64,000 bases of DNA from Bradyrhizobium iriomotense (GCF_018130765.1 NZ_JAFCJZ010000022.1:1-64000); one strand, 5' to 3'. Numbered from the stretch's first letter, positions 14,365 to 24,700 are shown. A program made the numbers and translations. The notes: a model not told the origin generated them from the sequence alone.

Positions 14365-16101
14365 TCAATATCCGTCGGCTAACCCCGTGTTGCGGCGGGG
14401 ATCGTTGGCGCCATAGTAGCGGTTGTTGCCGACCGGCTTGCCGCCAAGCGAAGGCGCGCCCACGATGATGACGGCCAGATGGTTGGCCGGCTGCGGCGGG
14501 CCGAATTTGTGGCCCATGCTCTCCAGAATCTTCTGCGTGTCCGGCGACAGCGCGTAGTTCTCGACATTGGTCAGGTCAGGCAGCCACTGCTGGTGGATGC
14601 GCGGCATGTCGACGGCTTCCTGCGCGTTCATGCCGTAGTCGATGGCGTTGATCATGGTTTGCAGCACGGCGGTGATGATGCGGCTGCCGCCGGGCGTGCC
14701 CACCACCATCACCGGTTTGCCGTCCTTGCTGACGATGGTCGGGCTCATCGAGGAGAGCGGCCGCTTGCCGGGCGCGATGGCGTTGGCCTCACCCTGCACC
14801 AGGCCATACAGGTTCGGAACGCCAACCTTGGCGGTGAAGTCATCCATTTCATCATTGAGCAGCACGCCGGTCTTCGCAGCCGTGACCTTGGCGCCGAACC
14901 AGTCGTTCAGCGTGTAGGTGACGGACACGGCGTTGCCGTCCTTGTCCGCGATTGAATAGTGCGTGGTGTTGCTGCCCTCGTGCGGCGCGACGCCCGGCTT
15001 GATGTCCTTGGAGATGCCGGCCTTGTTCGGGTCGATCACGGCGCGGATCTTGGCCGCGTAAGCCCTGTCGAGCAGGCGGTCGAGCGGATTCTTCACGAAG
15101 TCGGGATCGCCGAGATAGCTGTTGCGGTCCACGTAAGCGTGCCGCATCGCTTCGATCTGCACGTGCATGGCAGCTGCGGAGTGATAGCCCAGCTCCTTGA
15201 GCGGATAGCCTTCCAGGATATTCAGGATTTCGCAGATGATGACGCCGCCCGAGCTCGGCGGCGGCGCGGAAACCACGTGATAGCCGCGATAGTCACATTC
15301 GACAGGTGCGAGCTCGCGCGTCTTGTAGCCGTCGAGGTCGTCCTGCGTCAGCAGGCCTTTGCCGGCCTGGCTGGATGCCACGATGGCGCCGCCGACCCAG
15401 CCCTTATAAAAGCCGTCGGTGCCCTTGCTGCTGATCTCGCGCAGGGTTTTCGCCAGCTCGGATTGCACCAGCCTGTCGCCCACACCGAATGGCTGGCCGT
15501 TGTTGAGGAAGATGGCGCTGGATGCTGGATCGTCCTTGAAATCGTTGGTTGCCGTGCGCAGCAGGTCGATGTCGCCCTGGTCGAGCACAAATCCCTGTTC
15601 GGCGAGCTGGATCGCGGGAGCGAGCAAATCGGCGCGCTTCATGGTGCCGTATTTTTCGCGCGCATATTCCATGCCCGAGACGGACCCCGGCACGCCCACG
15701 GCCAGATGCCCCTTGGTCGAGATGCCCTTGATGACGTTGCCGTCCTTGTCGAGATACATATTGGCCGTCGCCCCCTTGGGGGCCGTCTCGCGGAAATCGA
15801 GGAAGGTTTTGCGGCCGTCGGCGACCTGAATCGTCATGAAGCCGCCACCGCCGAGATTGCCGGCCGCCGGATAGACGACGGCAAGGGCATAGCCGACGGC
15901 CACGGCAGCATCGACGGCATTGCCGCCGCGCTTGAGCACCTCGACGCCCACCTGTGTCGCCAGATGCTGCGCGGACACGACCATGCCGTTTTCCGAGGCG
16001 ACCGGCGCAACCGATGCCGCGCGCGCGGGGCTGAATGTGACGAGGCAGATCGATACGACCGCGGCGGTCATCCACCGCGCATTTGTTTGTGGTTTCGGCA
16101 T
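14365..16101 (-). CDS. ggt: Gamma-glutamyltransferase (glutathione hydrolase)
   Basis: A 578-residue periplasmic Ntn hydrolase that cleaves gamma-glutamyl bonds such as that of glutathione. A signal peptide (residues 1-29, ending SPARA) is followed by the large subunit. Autocleavage is expected before Thr379 of NTTHYS, which becomes the nucleophile of the small subunit. GNLGGGGFM, PPPSSGGV and GTPGGSRI are family motifs. Start 16101 has AAGGAA upstream; the longer frame adds 12 residues without support. It stands alone. Confidence 0.93.
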   Translation of the reverse strand: MPKPQTNARWMTAAVVSICLVTFSPARAASVAPVASENGMVVSAQHLATQVGVEVLKRGGNAVDAAVAVGYALAVVYPAAGNLGGGGFMTIQVADGRKTFLDFRETAPKGATANMYLDKDGNVIKGISTKGHLAVGVPGSVSGMEYAREKYGTMKRADLLAPAIQLAEQGFVLDQGDIDLLRTATNDFKDDPASSAIFLNNGQPFGVGDRLVQSELAKTLREISSKGTDGFYKGWVGGAIVASSQAGKGLLTQDDLDGYKTRELAPVECDYRGYHVVSAPPPSSGGVIICEILNILEGYPLKELGYHSAAAMHVQIEAMRHAYVDRNSYLGDPDFVKNPLDRLLDRAYAAKIRAVIDPNKAGISKDIKPGVAPHEGSNTTHYSIADKDGNAVSVTYTLNDWFGAKVTAAKTGVLLNDEMDDFTAKVGVPNLYGLVQGEANAIAPGKRPLSSMSPTIVSKDGKPVMVVGTPGGSRIITAVLQTMINAIDYGMNAQEAVDMPRIHQQWLPDLTNVENYALSPDTQKILESMGHKFGPPQPANHLAVIIVGAPSLGGKPVGNNRYYGANDPRRNTGLADGY

Positions 16102-16239
16102 GGGGAGTTCCTTAGGGCTGGCCGGTGATGCCGGCACGTTGTTGTCCGCGAACGGACCCTATCAGCTCGCGCCGGCTGAGGGGGGACGAGGTGACGCGCG
16201 ATGGAGCCCCGCGCCCCGCTGCGCTCTGCCATGTCATGA

Positions 16240-16470
16240 GCCGGGGAAGGAGGAAACCCATCCCCTCTATCGGTGAAGGGGCGCAGTGGTGCTGCCCTGC
16301 ACACTGCGCTCCCTCCCCCCTTGCGGGGCCTTGCGGGGGAGGGCGGGGGAGAGGGGTGCCCAGGAAATGGTGCTCGTTGCGTATCCGATTTCTTGATCAC
16401 GGTGAGAATCCCCGTGTGGCACCCATCTCCCTAACCCTCCCCCGCAAGGGGGGAGGGAACCGACCTTGCT
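16240..16470. repeat. G/C-tract palindromic repeats in a 742-bp intergenic region
   Basis: The region 16102-16843 has no convincing gene. Around 16300-16365 and 16430-16460 lie complementary CCTCCCCC/GGGGGAGG blocks with GCAAGG cores, resembling interspersed palindromic units. The remaining 16471-16830 is non-coding leader and promoter space for the tol operon; two short open frames there have no family resemblance. Confidence 0.55.
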
Positions 16471-16843
16471 CGGAGCTGGCAGCTTCCGCCTCTGGCAACG
16501 CCGTGCAGCGCCTCCGGCCGCCGCAAAGCCCCCATCCCCCTGCGCCGCCTACCTTTCCCGCAGCCAAATTCGCCCCCGGTAACCCCGCATTAACCATCGG
16601 CGGGCTCTGGTAAGGGCGGACAGGCGTGCCCGGAGCCCGAAGTCAAGGCCTGGGGTCGAGGCCCCTTAGTTTTGACATCTTGGCAGGGAATGCAGGCGGC
16701 CGGCTTTGGACGAGCCCTGCACCCCAGAAAGACAAGGCTTTGAGCGGGCTTGCCGGCCGCGCGGTTGGCGCGGCGGTTGGGGAACCGGCAGTCATTTGCA
16801 GCCGGGACATGAGGTTGAAGATCGCCTTGAGAGGATATCGCTT

Positions 16844-17560
<717 letters not shown>

Positions 17561-17603
17561 CGGACGGCATGTATAGTGTGAAGGGCAATTTGGGCACGCG
17601 ATC

Positions 17604-18056
17604 ATGGCCATGAACGTTGCGAGTTCGTCCGGCGGCGGCGGGCGCCGTGGCCGGCGCAAGCCCGTCGTGGCCGAGATCAACGTCACGCCGATGGTCGACG
17701 TGATGCTGGTGCTGCTCATCATCTTCATGGTGTCGGCGCCGATGCTGACGGTCGGCGTACCGCTCGACCTGCCCCAGACCCAGGCCAAGAGCCTCGAGAA
17801 CAACGACCAGAAGCCGCTGCAGATGTCGGTCGACATCAAGGGCAAAGTCTTCATCAACGACGCCGAGGTCGCGATCAACGAGCTGGTGCCGAAGCTGAAG
17901 GCGATCACGGACGCACGCGGCGGGCTCGAGGAGCGCATCTATCTGCGCGCCGACAAGAAGGCGGATTACGGCACGGTGGCCAGGGTGATGGGCCTGTTGT
18001 CCGGCGCCGGATTCAAGAAGCTCGCCCTCGTCACGGAAGCGGATCAGGGGTCCTAG
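17604..18056 (+). CDS. tolR: Tol-Pal inner-membrane subunit TolR
   Basis: A 150-residue ExbD-like protein. A basic Gly-rich N-terminus is followed by a membrane helix at about 28-50 (VDVMLVLLIIFMVSAP), with the proton-carrying Asp in NVTPMVDVML, then a periplasmic domain. It pairs with TolQ to use the proton gradient. It lies 43 bases after tolQ and 4 bases before tolA. Confidence 0.95.
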   Translation: MAMNVASSSGGGGRRGRRKPVVAEINVTPMVDVMLVLLIIFMVSAPMLTVGVPLDLPQTQAKSLENNDQKPLQMSVDIKGKVFINDAEVAINELVPKLKAITDARGGLEERIYLRADKKADYGTVARVMGLLSGAGFKKLALVTEADQGS

Positions 18057-18060
18057 GCCG

Positions 18061-19020
18061 GTGAAGGTGAACGTCGACAAGACACTCGTTGCGTCGATTG
18101 CTCTCCACGTCCTCGTGCTGGGATGGGGCCTCGTCACCTTTAGCAGCAAGGCCTACATCGCGCCGGAGGAGTCGCTTCCGGTCGACATCATCTCCACCGA
18201 TCAGCTCGCGCAGATGATGGCGGGGCAGAAGACCGGTGACAAGAAACAGCCCAAGCCAAAGGTCGAGAAGATCGCGGAAGCGAAGCCCGAGGAAGACGCC
18301 GTCGGCAAGGTCACCGAGAAGAAAGAGCTGATCAAGACCAACTCGACCCCCGAGCCGCCACCGAAACCCGTGGAGAAGCCGGTCGAGAAGAAGCCCGAGC
18401 CGCCGAAGCCCGTCGCCGAGGCCAAGCCGAAGGAAGAGCCGAAGCCGCAGGAAAAGAAGCCTGATCCGGCCAAGGAAGATCCGATCGCCGAGCTCCAGAA
18501 GAAGATGGACACCAAGAAGCCGCCGCCGAAGCCGGTCGAGCAGAAGGTCGCGGCGGTGCAGCCGCAGCAGCAGCCGAAGCCGAAGGAGCGCAGCTTCGAT
18601 CCCGCGCAGATCCAGCGCGATCTCGACAAGCGCGCCGCGACCCGGCACGAGCAGACCGGCTCGGCGCTGAATGCGTCGGCGTCGCTGGGAGCGGCGACCG
18701 GGACTGCCGCAAACAACGTCGCGACCTGGCGCGGCGCATTCCAGGGTGCCGTCAAGCGCTGCTTCACGCCCACCTATAACGGGCAGGACGCCGATCAATA
18801 CGAAGCCGACATCGACATTCCCATGAAGATCGATGGATCGCTCGCATCCGAGCCCATCGTCGTCGCGGTGAGGGGACCGTCGCGGTCGATCGCCCAGGCG
18901 GTGGCCGAGAGCGCCAAGCGCGCCATCGTGCAGTGCCAAGTCTATTCCTTCATGCCGAAGCAGCAGTACGAGAGCTGGAAGCTCATCCCCATGACTTTCG
19001 GCCTGAAAGACATGTTGTGA
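18061..19020 (+). CDS. tolA: Tol-Pal protein TolA
   Basis: A 319-residue TolA. One N-terminal membrane helix (about 8-26, VASIALHVLVLGWGLVTF) anchors a long Lys/Pro/Glu-rich periplasm-spanning segment (about 60-205). The C-terminal ~100 residues form a TonB-like domain with two cysteines (KRCFTPTYNG; IVQCQVYSF). The start is GTG, four bases after tolR's stop. It links the TolQR motor to TolB/Pal. Low sequence complexity makes alignments unreliable, but position and architecture are decisive. Confidence 0.92.
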   Translation: MKVNVDKTLVASIALHVLVLGWGLVTFSSKAYIAPEESLPVDIISTDQLAQMMAGQKTGDKKQPKPKVEKIAEAKPEEDAVGKVTEKKELIKTNSTPEPPPKPVEKPVEKKPEPPKPVAEAKPKEEPKPQEKKPDPAKEDPIAELQKKMDTKKPPPKPVEQKVAAVQPQQQPKPKERSFDPAQIQRDLDKRAATRHEQTGSALNASASLGAATGTAANNVATWRGAFQGAVKRCFTPTYNGQDADQYEADIDIPMKIDGSLASEPIVVAVRGPSRSIAQAVAESAKRAIVQCQVYSFMPKQQYESWKLIPMTFGLKDML

Positions 19021-19043
19021 CATCCGAACAAAAGAATTTTGCA

Positions 19044-20414
19044 ATGAATGACGCTCGATCGATGAACCGCCGCTGCTTCATGACACTGACCGGGTCGACG
19101 CTCGCGATGCTCGGGGGCGGACGGGCATTCGCCCAGCAGCCGCAGCAGGGGCGGCTCCGCATCGATCCCACGGAGTTTCGGCCGATTCCGATCGCGATCA
19201 CCAACTTCGTGCCGGGCTCGCCGTCCGACGGCGATGTTGGCAATGGCGTCACGCAGGTCATCACCAACAATCTGAAGCGCTCGGGCCTGTTTTCCCCGAT
19301 CGACCAGGCCGCCTTCATCGAGCGCATCAGCAACATCGACGCCGCGCCGCAATTCGAGAACTGGAAGACCATCAACGCGCAGGCGGTCGTCACCGGACGG
19401 ATGACGCGGCAGCCGGACGGTCGCCTCAAGGCCGAATTCCGCCTGTGGGACGTCGTCACCGGCCAGCAGCTCGCGGGACAGCAATATTTCACCTCGCCGG
19501 AATATTGGCGCCGCATCGCCCACATCATTTCCGACCAGATCTACGAGCGCATGACCGGCGAGAAGGGCTATTTCGACAGCCGCGTCGTGTTCGTCGACGA
19601 GACCGGGCCGAAGGAGCGCCGCGTCAAGCGGCTTGCGATGATGGACCAGGACGGCGCCAATGTGCGCTATCTGACCCGCGGCTCCGACCTCGTGCTGACG
19701 CCGCGCTTCTCGCCGAACTCGCAAGAGATCACCTACATGGAGTTCGGCCAGGGCGATCCGAAGGTCTATCTCTTCAACATCGAGACCGGCCAGCGCGAGA
19801 TCGTCGGCAATTTCCCCGGCATGACCTTCGCGCCGCGCTTCTCGCCGGATGGCCAGCGCGTCATCATGAGCCTGCAGCAAGGCGGCAATTCCAACCTGTT
19901 CGTGATGGATCTGCGCTCGCGCTCGACCACGCGCCTCACCGACACGCCGGCCATCGACACGTCGCCGTCTTACTCGCCGGACGGGACCCGCATCTGCTTC
20001 GAATCCGATCGTGGCGGCAGGTCGCAGATCTATGTGATGGGCGCGGGCGGAGGACAGGCGCAGCGCATCTCCTTCTCCAAGGACGACACCAACGCCAGCT
20101 ATTCGACGCCGGTGTGGTCGCCGAAGGGCGATTACATCGCCTTCACCCGGCAGGGCGGCGGGCAGTTCTCGATCGGCGTCATGAAGCCTGATGGCAGCGG
20201 CGAGCGTCTGCTCACCTCCGGCTTCCACAACGAGGGCCCGACCTTCTCGCCGAACGGTCGCGTGCTGATGTTCTTCCGCGATCCCGGCGGCAATGGCGGA
20301 CCGTCGCTGTACTCCGTCGACATTTCCGGCCGCAACGAGCTGAAGGTGCCGACGCCGGGCTTCGCCTCCGACCCGGCATGGTCGCCGCTATTGTCCTCGA
20401 CTGCTGGCCAATAA
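19044..20414 (+). CDS. tolB: Tol-Pal periplasmic beta-propeller TolB
   Basis: A 456-residue periplasmic protein. The leader (NRRCFMTLTGSTLAMLGGGRAFAQ) has two arginines and resembles a Tat-like signal more than the usual Sec signal. The N-terminal domain (about 40-170) is followed by WD40-like repeats with the SPDG/SPNG pattern. TolB contacts Pal and TolA. The start at 19044 is 23 bases after tolA; the upstream open frame overlaps tolA and is not credible. Pal is unusually far, 3.7 kb downstream. Confidence 0.94.
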   Translation: MNDARSMNRRCFMTLTGSTLAMLGGGRAFAQQPQQGRLRIDPTEFRPIPIAITNFVPGSPSDGDVGNGVTQVITNNLKRSGLFSPIDQAAFIERISNIDAAPQFENWKTINAQAVVTGRMTRQPDGRLKAEFRLWDVVTGQQLAGQQYFTSPEYWRRIAHIISDQIYERMTGEKGYFDSRVVFVDETGPKERRVKRLAMMDQDGANVRYLTRGSDLVLTPRFSPNSQEITYMEFGQGDPKVYLFNIETGQREIVGNFPGMTFAPRFSPDGQRVIMSLQQGGNSNLFVMDLRSRSTTRLTDTPAIDTSPSYSPDGTRICFESDRGGRSQIYVMGAGGGQAQRISFSKDDTNASYSTPVWSPKGDYIAFTRQGGGQFSIGVMKPDGSGERLLTSGFHNEGPTFSPNGRVLMFFRDPGGNGGPSLYSVDISGRNELKVPTPGFASDPAWSPLLSSTAGQ

Positions 20415-20440
20415 ATCGCGCGTTCACACGCGCGATGTTT
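20415..20440 (+). terminator. Hairpin after tolB
   Basis: Perfect 9-bp stem ATCGCGCGT/ACGCGCGAT with a TCAC loop directly after the tolB stop, followed by GTTT. The T-run is short, so efficiency is uncertain. Confidence 0.6.
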
Positions 20441-20650
20441 CCGAAAAAAAGCGCCGATTTTTTCGCGTTCGGTGGGGAAAGCAAGCTTTCCTTCACCTTG
20501 TGCTCGGCAACGCTTGCCTAGTTGCTTGATATTTCAGCAGAATCGGATTCGCAATTGCCGAAAAACAACTCGACTTTAACGATGTTCCCTCAGAAAGGCT
20601 TCACCTGGGCTGGGTAAAAGTACGCTCTAAACAGGACGCGTAATTAGCCA

Positions 20651-22984
20651 ATGCAGCTGGCCGACCAGAAGCAGAGCGATCGAGACGAGCTGGAGCCGAT
20701 ACTCTACGCCGCTCTCATCAACTCTATGGTGCAGAATTTCTGGGCGATCTTCCTGGGCTCGGCCTCCGCGGCCGTGGCCGCGGTCATGACTGCGCTGAAG
20801 ACCGGCGACGTCTGGCTGTGGCCGCTCGCATTTCTGCTGATCGCCATCGGCACCGCGCGCGCGTTCCAGATGCGCGGATACGAGAACCGTGCGCACCCGC
20901 TGTCGTTCGAAGAAGCCAAGCATCTGGAGCCGCGCTACTGGATCGGCGCGCTCAGCTATGCGGCTGTGCTCGGCGTGTGGGCCTTCGTCGTCATCTACAA
21001 CAACGAGGATCCGGTGGCCGACATGCTCGCTGTCGCCATCGGCATCGGCTACACCGCCGGCGGCGCCGCCCGCAATTACGGCCAGCCCCGGGTGATCCAG
21101 TGGCACGTCGCGCTCGCCTGCGGTCCGATGTCGCTCGGGCTGCTGCTGCACGGCGGCCCATACCACGTCGGTCTTGCGATCCTGCTGATGTTCTTCTTCA
21201 TCGGCTTGAAGAACATCAACCTCAGCCTGCATGCGATCTTCGTCAAGGCGCTGACGTCGAGCTTCCGCGAATCCGCGTTGGCGAGCCAGTTCGACACCGC
21301 GCTCAACAACATGCCGCACGGCCTGTGCATGTTTCGCGCTGACGGGCGCCTTGCGGTGATGAACCATCGCTTCGGCCAGCTGATGGACCTGCCAGAGGAC
21401 CTGGTCAAGCGCGGCGTCACCGCGGCCGACATCGTCTCGGCCTGCATCGCCGCGGGCTCCATCTCGGCGGAGAGTGGCAACCAGATCCTGGCCGAGATCG
21501 CGCATGCGCGGATCTGCGAGATCGTCACCGCTGATCCGGACTCGTCGCGCGGCCGCACGCTGGCCTGGACGTTCCAGCCGATGACCGGCGGCGGCACCGT
21601 TCTGCTGCTCGAAGACATCACCGAACGCACCAACGCCGAAGCCCGCATCAGCCATCTCGCCCGCTATGACGAGCTCACCGCGCTGCCCAACCGGGTCTCT
21701 TTCCGCGACGAGATCGAGCGGCTGCTGGCCAATGCACACAACGCCGAACGGCTCTCGGCGCTGCTGTTCGTCGACCTCGACCAGTTCAAGCAGGTCAACG
21801 ACACGCTCGGCCATCCCTGCGGCGACCAGCTCCTGTGCGCGGTTGCCAACCGCCTCCGCGAGATGCTGCGGCCTGAGGATTTCGTCGCCCGCTTCGGCGG
21901 CGACGAGTTCGTCGTGTTCCAGCAGAACATCTCTTCGGCCGAGGATGCCGCAAGCCTCGCACGCCGCATCGTCGAGCGGTTGAGCGAGCGCTACCGCATC
22001 GACAATCACCTGGTCGAGATCGGCGCCAGCGTCGGCATCGCGCTGACCTCGCCGGATGGCAAGGTCAGCGCCGACACCCTGCTCAAGAACGCCGACATGG
22101 CGCTGTACCGCGCCAAGGCCGACGGCCGCGGCACCTTCTGCTTCTTCCGCGATGAGATGGCAGCGACCGTCGAGGCGCGCCGCATCCTCGAGCTCGACCT
22201 GCGCAAGGCGCTCGCCAATGAGGAGTTTGAGCTGTTCTACCAGCCGCTGGTCAATCTGAAGTCCGGCAAGATCACGACCTGCGAGGCGCTGCTGCGCTGG
22301 AATCATCCGGTGCGCGGCACGGTGTCGCCGGTCGACATCATTCCGGTCGCCGAGGACATGGGCTTGATCGTCGATCTCGGCCGCTGGATCCTGCGCCGCG
22401 CCTGCATGGAATGCATGAAGTGGCCGGAGGGCGTCAGCGTCGCCGTCAACTTCTCGCCGCAGCAATTCCATCAGCGCGACGTGCTGAGCGAGATCCGCTA
22501 CGCGCTGGAGGTCTCAGGGCTTCCGGCGCATCGCCTGGAGATCGAGATCACCGAGTCCTCGCTGCTGCGCAACACCCAGCTCACCCACGATATCCTGTCG
22601 CAGCTTCATGCGCTCGGCGTGCGCATCTCGCTCGACGATTTCGGCACCGGCTATTCGAGCCTCAGCTACCTGCATAATTTCCCGATGCAGAAGGTGAAGA
22701 TCGACCGCTCCTTCCTGGAAGGAATCGATACCGACCGGCCGCTGACGCTGCTGCGCGGCGTGGCGCGGCTGTCGGCCGACCTCGGCATGGCGGTCGTGGT
22801 CGAGGGCATCGAGACCAACGAGCAGCTCGAGCTGATCAGCGCCGACGGCACCGTGTCCGAGGCGCAAGGCTATCTGTTCAGCCGTCCGGTGCCTGCCGTG
22901 CGGATGCGCCAGCTCCTCAACGCCTCGCATGGACGGCGCGGCGAGAGCCTGCTCCAGGTCGTGGGCTCGCGCTCCTTCGCCTGA
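20651..22984 (+). CDS. Membrane-anchored PAS-like/GGDEF/EAL cyclic-di-GMP protein
   Basis: A 777-residue protein. An N-terminal hydrophobic module (about 25-195) with five or so membrane helices is followed by a PAS-like segment (about 215-330), a GGDEF domain (RFGGDEFVVF, about 416-420) and an EAL domain (CEALLRW, about 545-549). Both signature motifs are intact, so synthesis and breakdown of c-di-GMP are each possible. The EAL metal-binding DDFGTGYSSL is present. The gene lies between tolB and pal. No Shine-Dalgarno is evident before the ATG. Confidence 0.93.
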   Translation: MQLADQKQSDRDELEPILYAALINSMVQNFWAIFLGSASAAVAAVMTALKTGDVWLWPLAFLLIAIGTARAFQMRGYENRAHPLSFEEAKHLEPRYWIGALSYAAVLGVWAFVVIYNNEDPVADMLAVAIGIGYTAGGAARNYGQPRVIQWHVALACGPMSLGLLLHGGPYHVGLAILLMFFFIGLKNINLSLHAIFVKALTSSFRESALASQFDTALNNMPHGLCMFRADGRLAVMNHRFGQLMDLPEDLVKRGVTAADIVSACIAAGSISAESGNQILAEIAHARICEIVTADPDSSRGRTLAWTFQPMTGGGTVLLLEDITERTNAEARISHLARYDELTALPNRVSFRDEIERLLANAHNAERLSALLFVDLDQFKQVNDTLGHPCGDQLLCAVANRLREMLRPEDFVARFGGDEFVVFQQNISSAEDAASLARRIVERLSERYRIDNHLVEIGASVGIALTSPDGKVSADTLLKNADMALYRAKADGRGTFCFFRDEMAATVEARRILELDLRKALANEEFELFYQPLVNLKSGKITTCEALLRWNHPVRGTVSPVDIIPVAEDMGLIVDLGRWILRRACMECMKWPEGVSVAVNFSPQQFHQRDVLSEIRYALEVSGLPAHRLEIEITESSLLRNTQLTHDILSQLHALGVRISLDDFGTGYSSLSYLHNFPMQKVKIDRSFLEGIDTDRPLTLLRGVARLSADLGMAVVVEGIETNEQLELISADGTVSEAQGYLFSRPVPAVRMRQLLNASHGRRGESLLQVVGSRSFA

Positions 22985-23081
22985 TTCCGCTTCTCGAAAT
23001 CTCCCGTCGTTTCAGACTGTTGCCGGGTACCGTAGTGATACGGGGGGTTAACCCTAACACTTCGATTGCTTTGCTTCATTG

Positions 23082-23096
23082 TTAAGAAGCTGTTAA
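23082..23096. promoter_or_regulatory. CtrA-like box TTAA-N7-TTAA
   Basis: TTAA at 23082-23085 and 23093-23096 with exactly 7 bases between, 67 bases before the acyltransferase start. This is the full CtrA recognition pattern of alphaproteobacteria; binding is inferred. Confidence 0.5.
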
Positions 23097-23162
23097 TAAA
23101 TCATCACGCGCGTGGAAGTTGTCCCGTGCGAATGTTCGAGCGGTGGCGGGTAAGGAGTTGGA

Positions 23163-23888
23163 ATGCAGTCCTCAGCCAGAGCGATCATTTCGGCTGTTGG
23201 ACGGGGTGCCGAGCTCCTGACTGACGTCGATTATCATCTTGCGGAAACGGCCGCGGAGAAGGAGGAGATCTACAATCTCCGCTATCGCGCCTATCTGCGG
23301 GAGGGCGCCGTCAAGGAATCTCCGGACGCGCGCGTCACCGACCAGTACGACGAACTGCCGAACGCTTGGACCTTCGGCGTCTATCTCCGGGGCAAGCTCT
23401 GCAGCTCGGTGCGCATCAGCGTGCTGACCTCGGAATGGCGCCAGTCCACCTCGGCCGATGTCTTTCCCGACATCCTGCTGCCGCGGCTCGATCGCGGCGA
23501 GGTCATGATCGATCCGACCCGCTTCGTCGCCGATCCCGATCAGGTGAGGCGCGTCCCGGAATTGCCCTATCTGACGACCCGGCTCGCCTACATGGCCTGT
23601 GAGCATTTCCATGCCGATCTCGGCCTTGCGATCGTGCGCCCGGAGCATCAGGCCTTCTACCGTCGGGTGTTCCTGCACGAGACCATTGCCGAGCCGCGGC
23701 TGGTCCCCGGTCTCACCAAGCCGTTCGGACTGATGGCGGCGGACTTCCCGACCTTCCGCAAGAAGGTGTTCGAGCGCTATCCGATCATGCGCTCCACCGC
23801 CTTCGAGCGGCGCATGCTGTTCGGACGCGGCGGCCAGCGCCAGGTCCCGCAGCGGCGGGTGCTGGTGGCGGACGCCGTTCACGCCTGA
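23163..23888 (+). CDS. FeeM-like N-acyl amino acid synthase/GNAT acyltransferase
   Basis: A 241-residue protein with the FeeM/autoinducer-synthase-like fold (TAAEKEEIYNLRYRAYLREG, VRISVLTSE, IDPTRFVADP, TTRLAYMACEHFHADLGLAIVRPEHQAFY). FeeM enzymes join long-chain acyl groups from acyl-ACP to amino acids; AHL synthases share the fold. The specific product cannot be predicted. It is flanked by a GGDEF-EAL gene and pal and is preceded by a CtrA-like box. Confidence 0.8.
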   Translation: MQSSARAIISAVGRGAELLTDVDYHLAETAAEKEEIYNLRYRAYLREGAVKESPDARVTDQYDELPNAWTFGVYLRGKLCSSVRISVLTSEWRQSTSADVFPDILLPRLDRGEVMIDPTRFVADPDQVRRVPELPYLTTRLAYMACEHFHADLGLAIVRPEHQAFYRRVFLHETIAEPRLVPGLTKPFGLMAADFPTFRKKVFERYPIMRSTAFERRMLFGRGGQRQVPQRRVLVADAVHA

Positions 23889-24139
23889 CTGAAGGCTATC
23901 CGCAACGCCGGGGCCTCAGGCCCAAAATTCAAGCAAAGCCAGTGATTTTGCCGGTTAACGCGGCTTGCCTTCACCCTCGCGCCACATTTACAACCCATTA
24001 ACCATGACGGTTGCTTTTCGCTGGTTGGGGGCATTTGACCGGCTGAGGCAAGGTTCCGTCAAGGTTGACGGAACGTTCGCTTAACCAACCCCCTGTAGAC
24101 CGGACAGCAGTGGACTAACGTGAGCGTGGAGGCTCCGGA

Positions 24140-24628
24140 ATGAAACATCCTATGCGTATCCTCCAGGGATTGAAGCTGGCCGCGGTGCTTGCCGTCGCGC
24201 TGTCGATGGGCGCCTGCGCCAACAAGAATGCTGCGACGGATGCGATGGCCAATGCGGCAACGCCCGGCAGCCAGCAGGACTTCGTCGTCAACGTGGGCGA
24301 CCGCGTGTTCTTCGAAAGCGACCAGACCGATCTGACCCCGCAGGCGATCGTGACCCTCGAGAAGCAGGCGCAGTGGCTCCAGAGCTATCCGCGCTACTCC
24401 TTCACCATCGAAGGTCATGCCGACGAGCGTGGCACCCGCGAATACAACATCGCGCTCGGCGCGCGCCGCGCCCAGTCGGTGCGCTCGTTCCTCGCCTCGC
24501 GCGGCATCGATCCGAACCGCATGCGCACGATCTCCTACGGCAAGGAGCGGCCGGTCGCCGTCTGTAACGACATCTCCTGCTGGTCGCAGAACCGCCGCGC
24601 CGTCACCGTGCTGAACGCGAGCTCCTGA
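24140..24628 (+). CDS. pal: Peptidoglycan-associated lipoprotein Pal
   Basis: A 162-residue outer-membrane lipoprotein. The lipobox is LSMGAC with Cys26. The OmpA-like domain (about 50-160) contains the peptidoglycan-binding pattern (TIEGHADERGTREYNIALGARRAQSVRSFL). Pal binds TolB and the wall. GGAGGCTCCGGA precedes the ATG. It has its own upstream region of 251 bp, so it is probably transcribed separately from tolQRAB. Confidence 0.95.
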   Translation: MKHPMRILQGLKLAAVLAVALSMGACANKNAATDAMANAATPGSQQDFVVNVGDRVFFESDQTDLTPQAIVTLEKQAQWLQSYPRYSFTIEGHADERGTREYNIALGARRAQSVRSFLASRGIDPNRMRTISYGKERPVAVCNDISCWSQNRRAVTVLNASS

Positions 24629-24670
24629 CGCTTTCAGTCAGGCGCCGTTCATCTCCGGGAATAGATCATG

Positions 24671-24700
24671 CCGGCGCCCTCACGGGCGCCGGTTTCGTTT
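24671..24700 (+). terminator. Intrinsic terminator after pal
   Basis: Perfect 9-bp stem CCGGCGCCC/GGGCGCCGG with TCAC loop, followed by TTTCGTTT. Confidence 0.85.

Noticed and set aside
16626..16843. Short open frame before tolQ
   Set aside because: No family resemblance; it occupies the presumed tol promoter and leader.
20627..22471. A 614-residue minus-strand frame opposite the GGDEF-EAL gene
   Set aside because: Antisense shadow with His/Asp/Arg-rich low-complexity translation; the plus-strand protein has clear domains.
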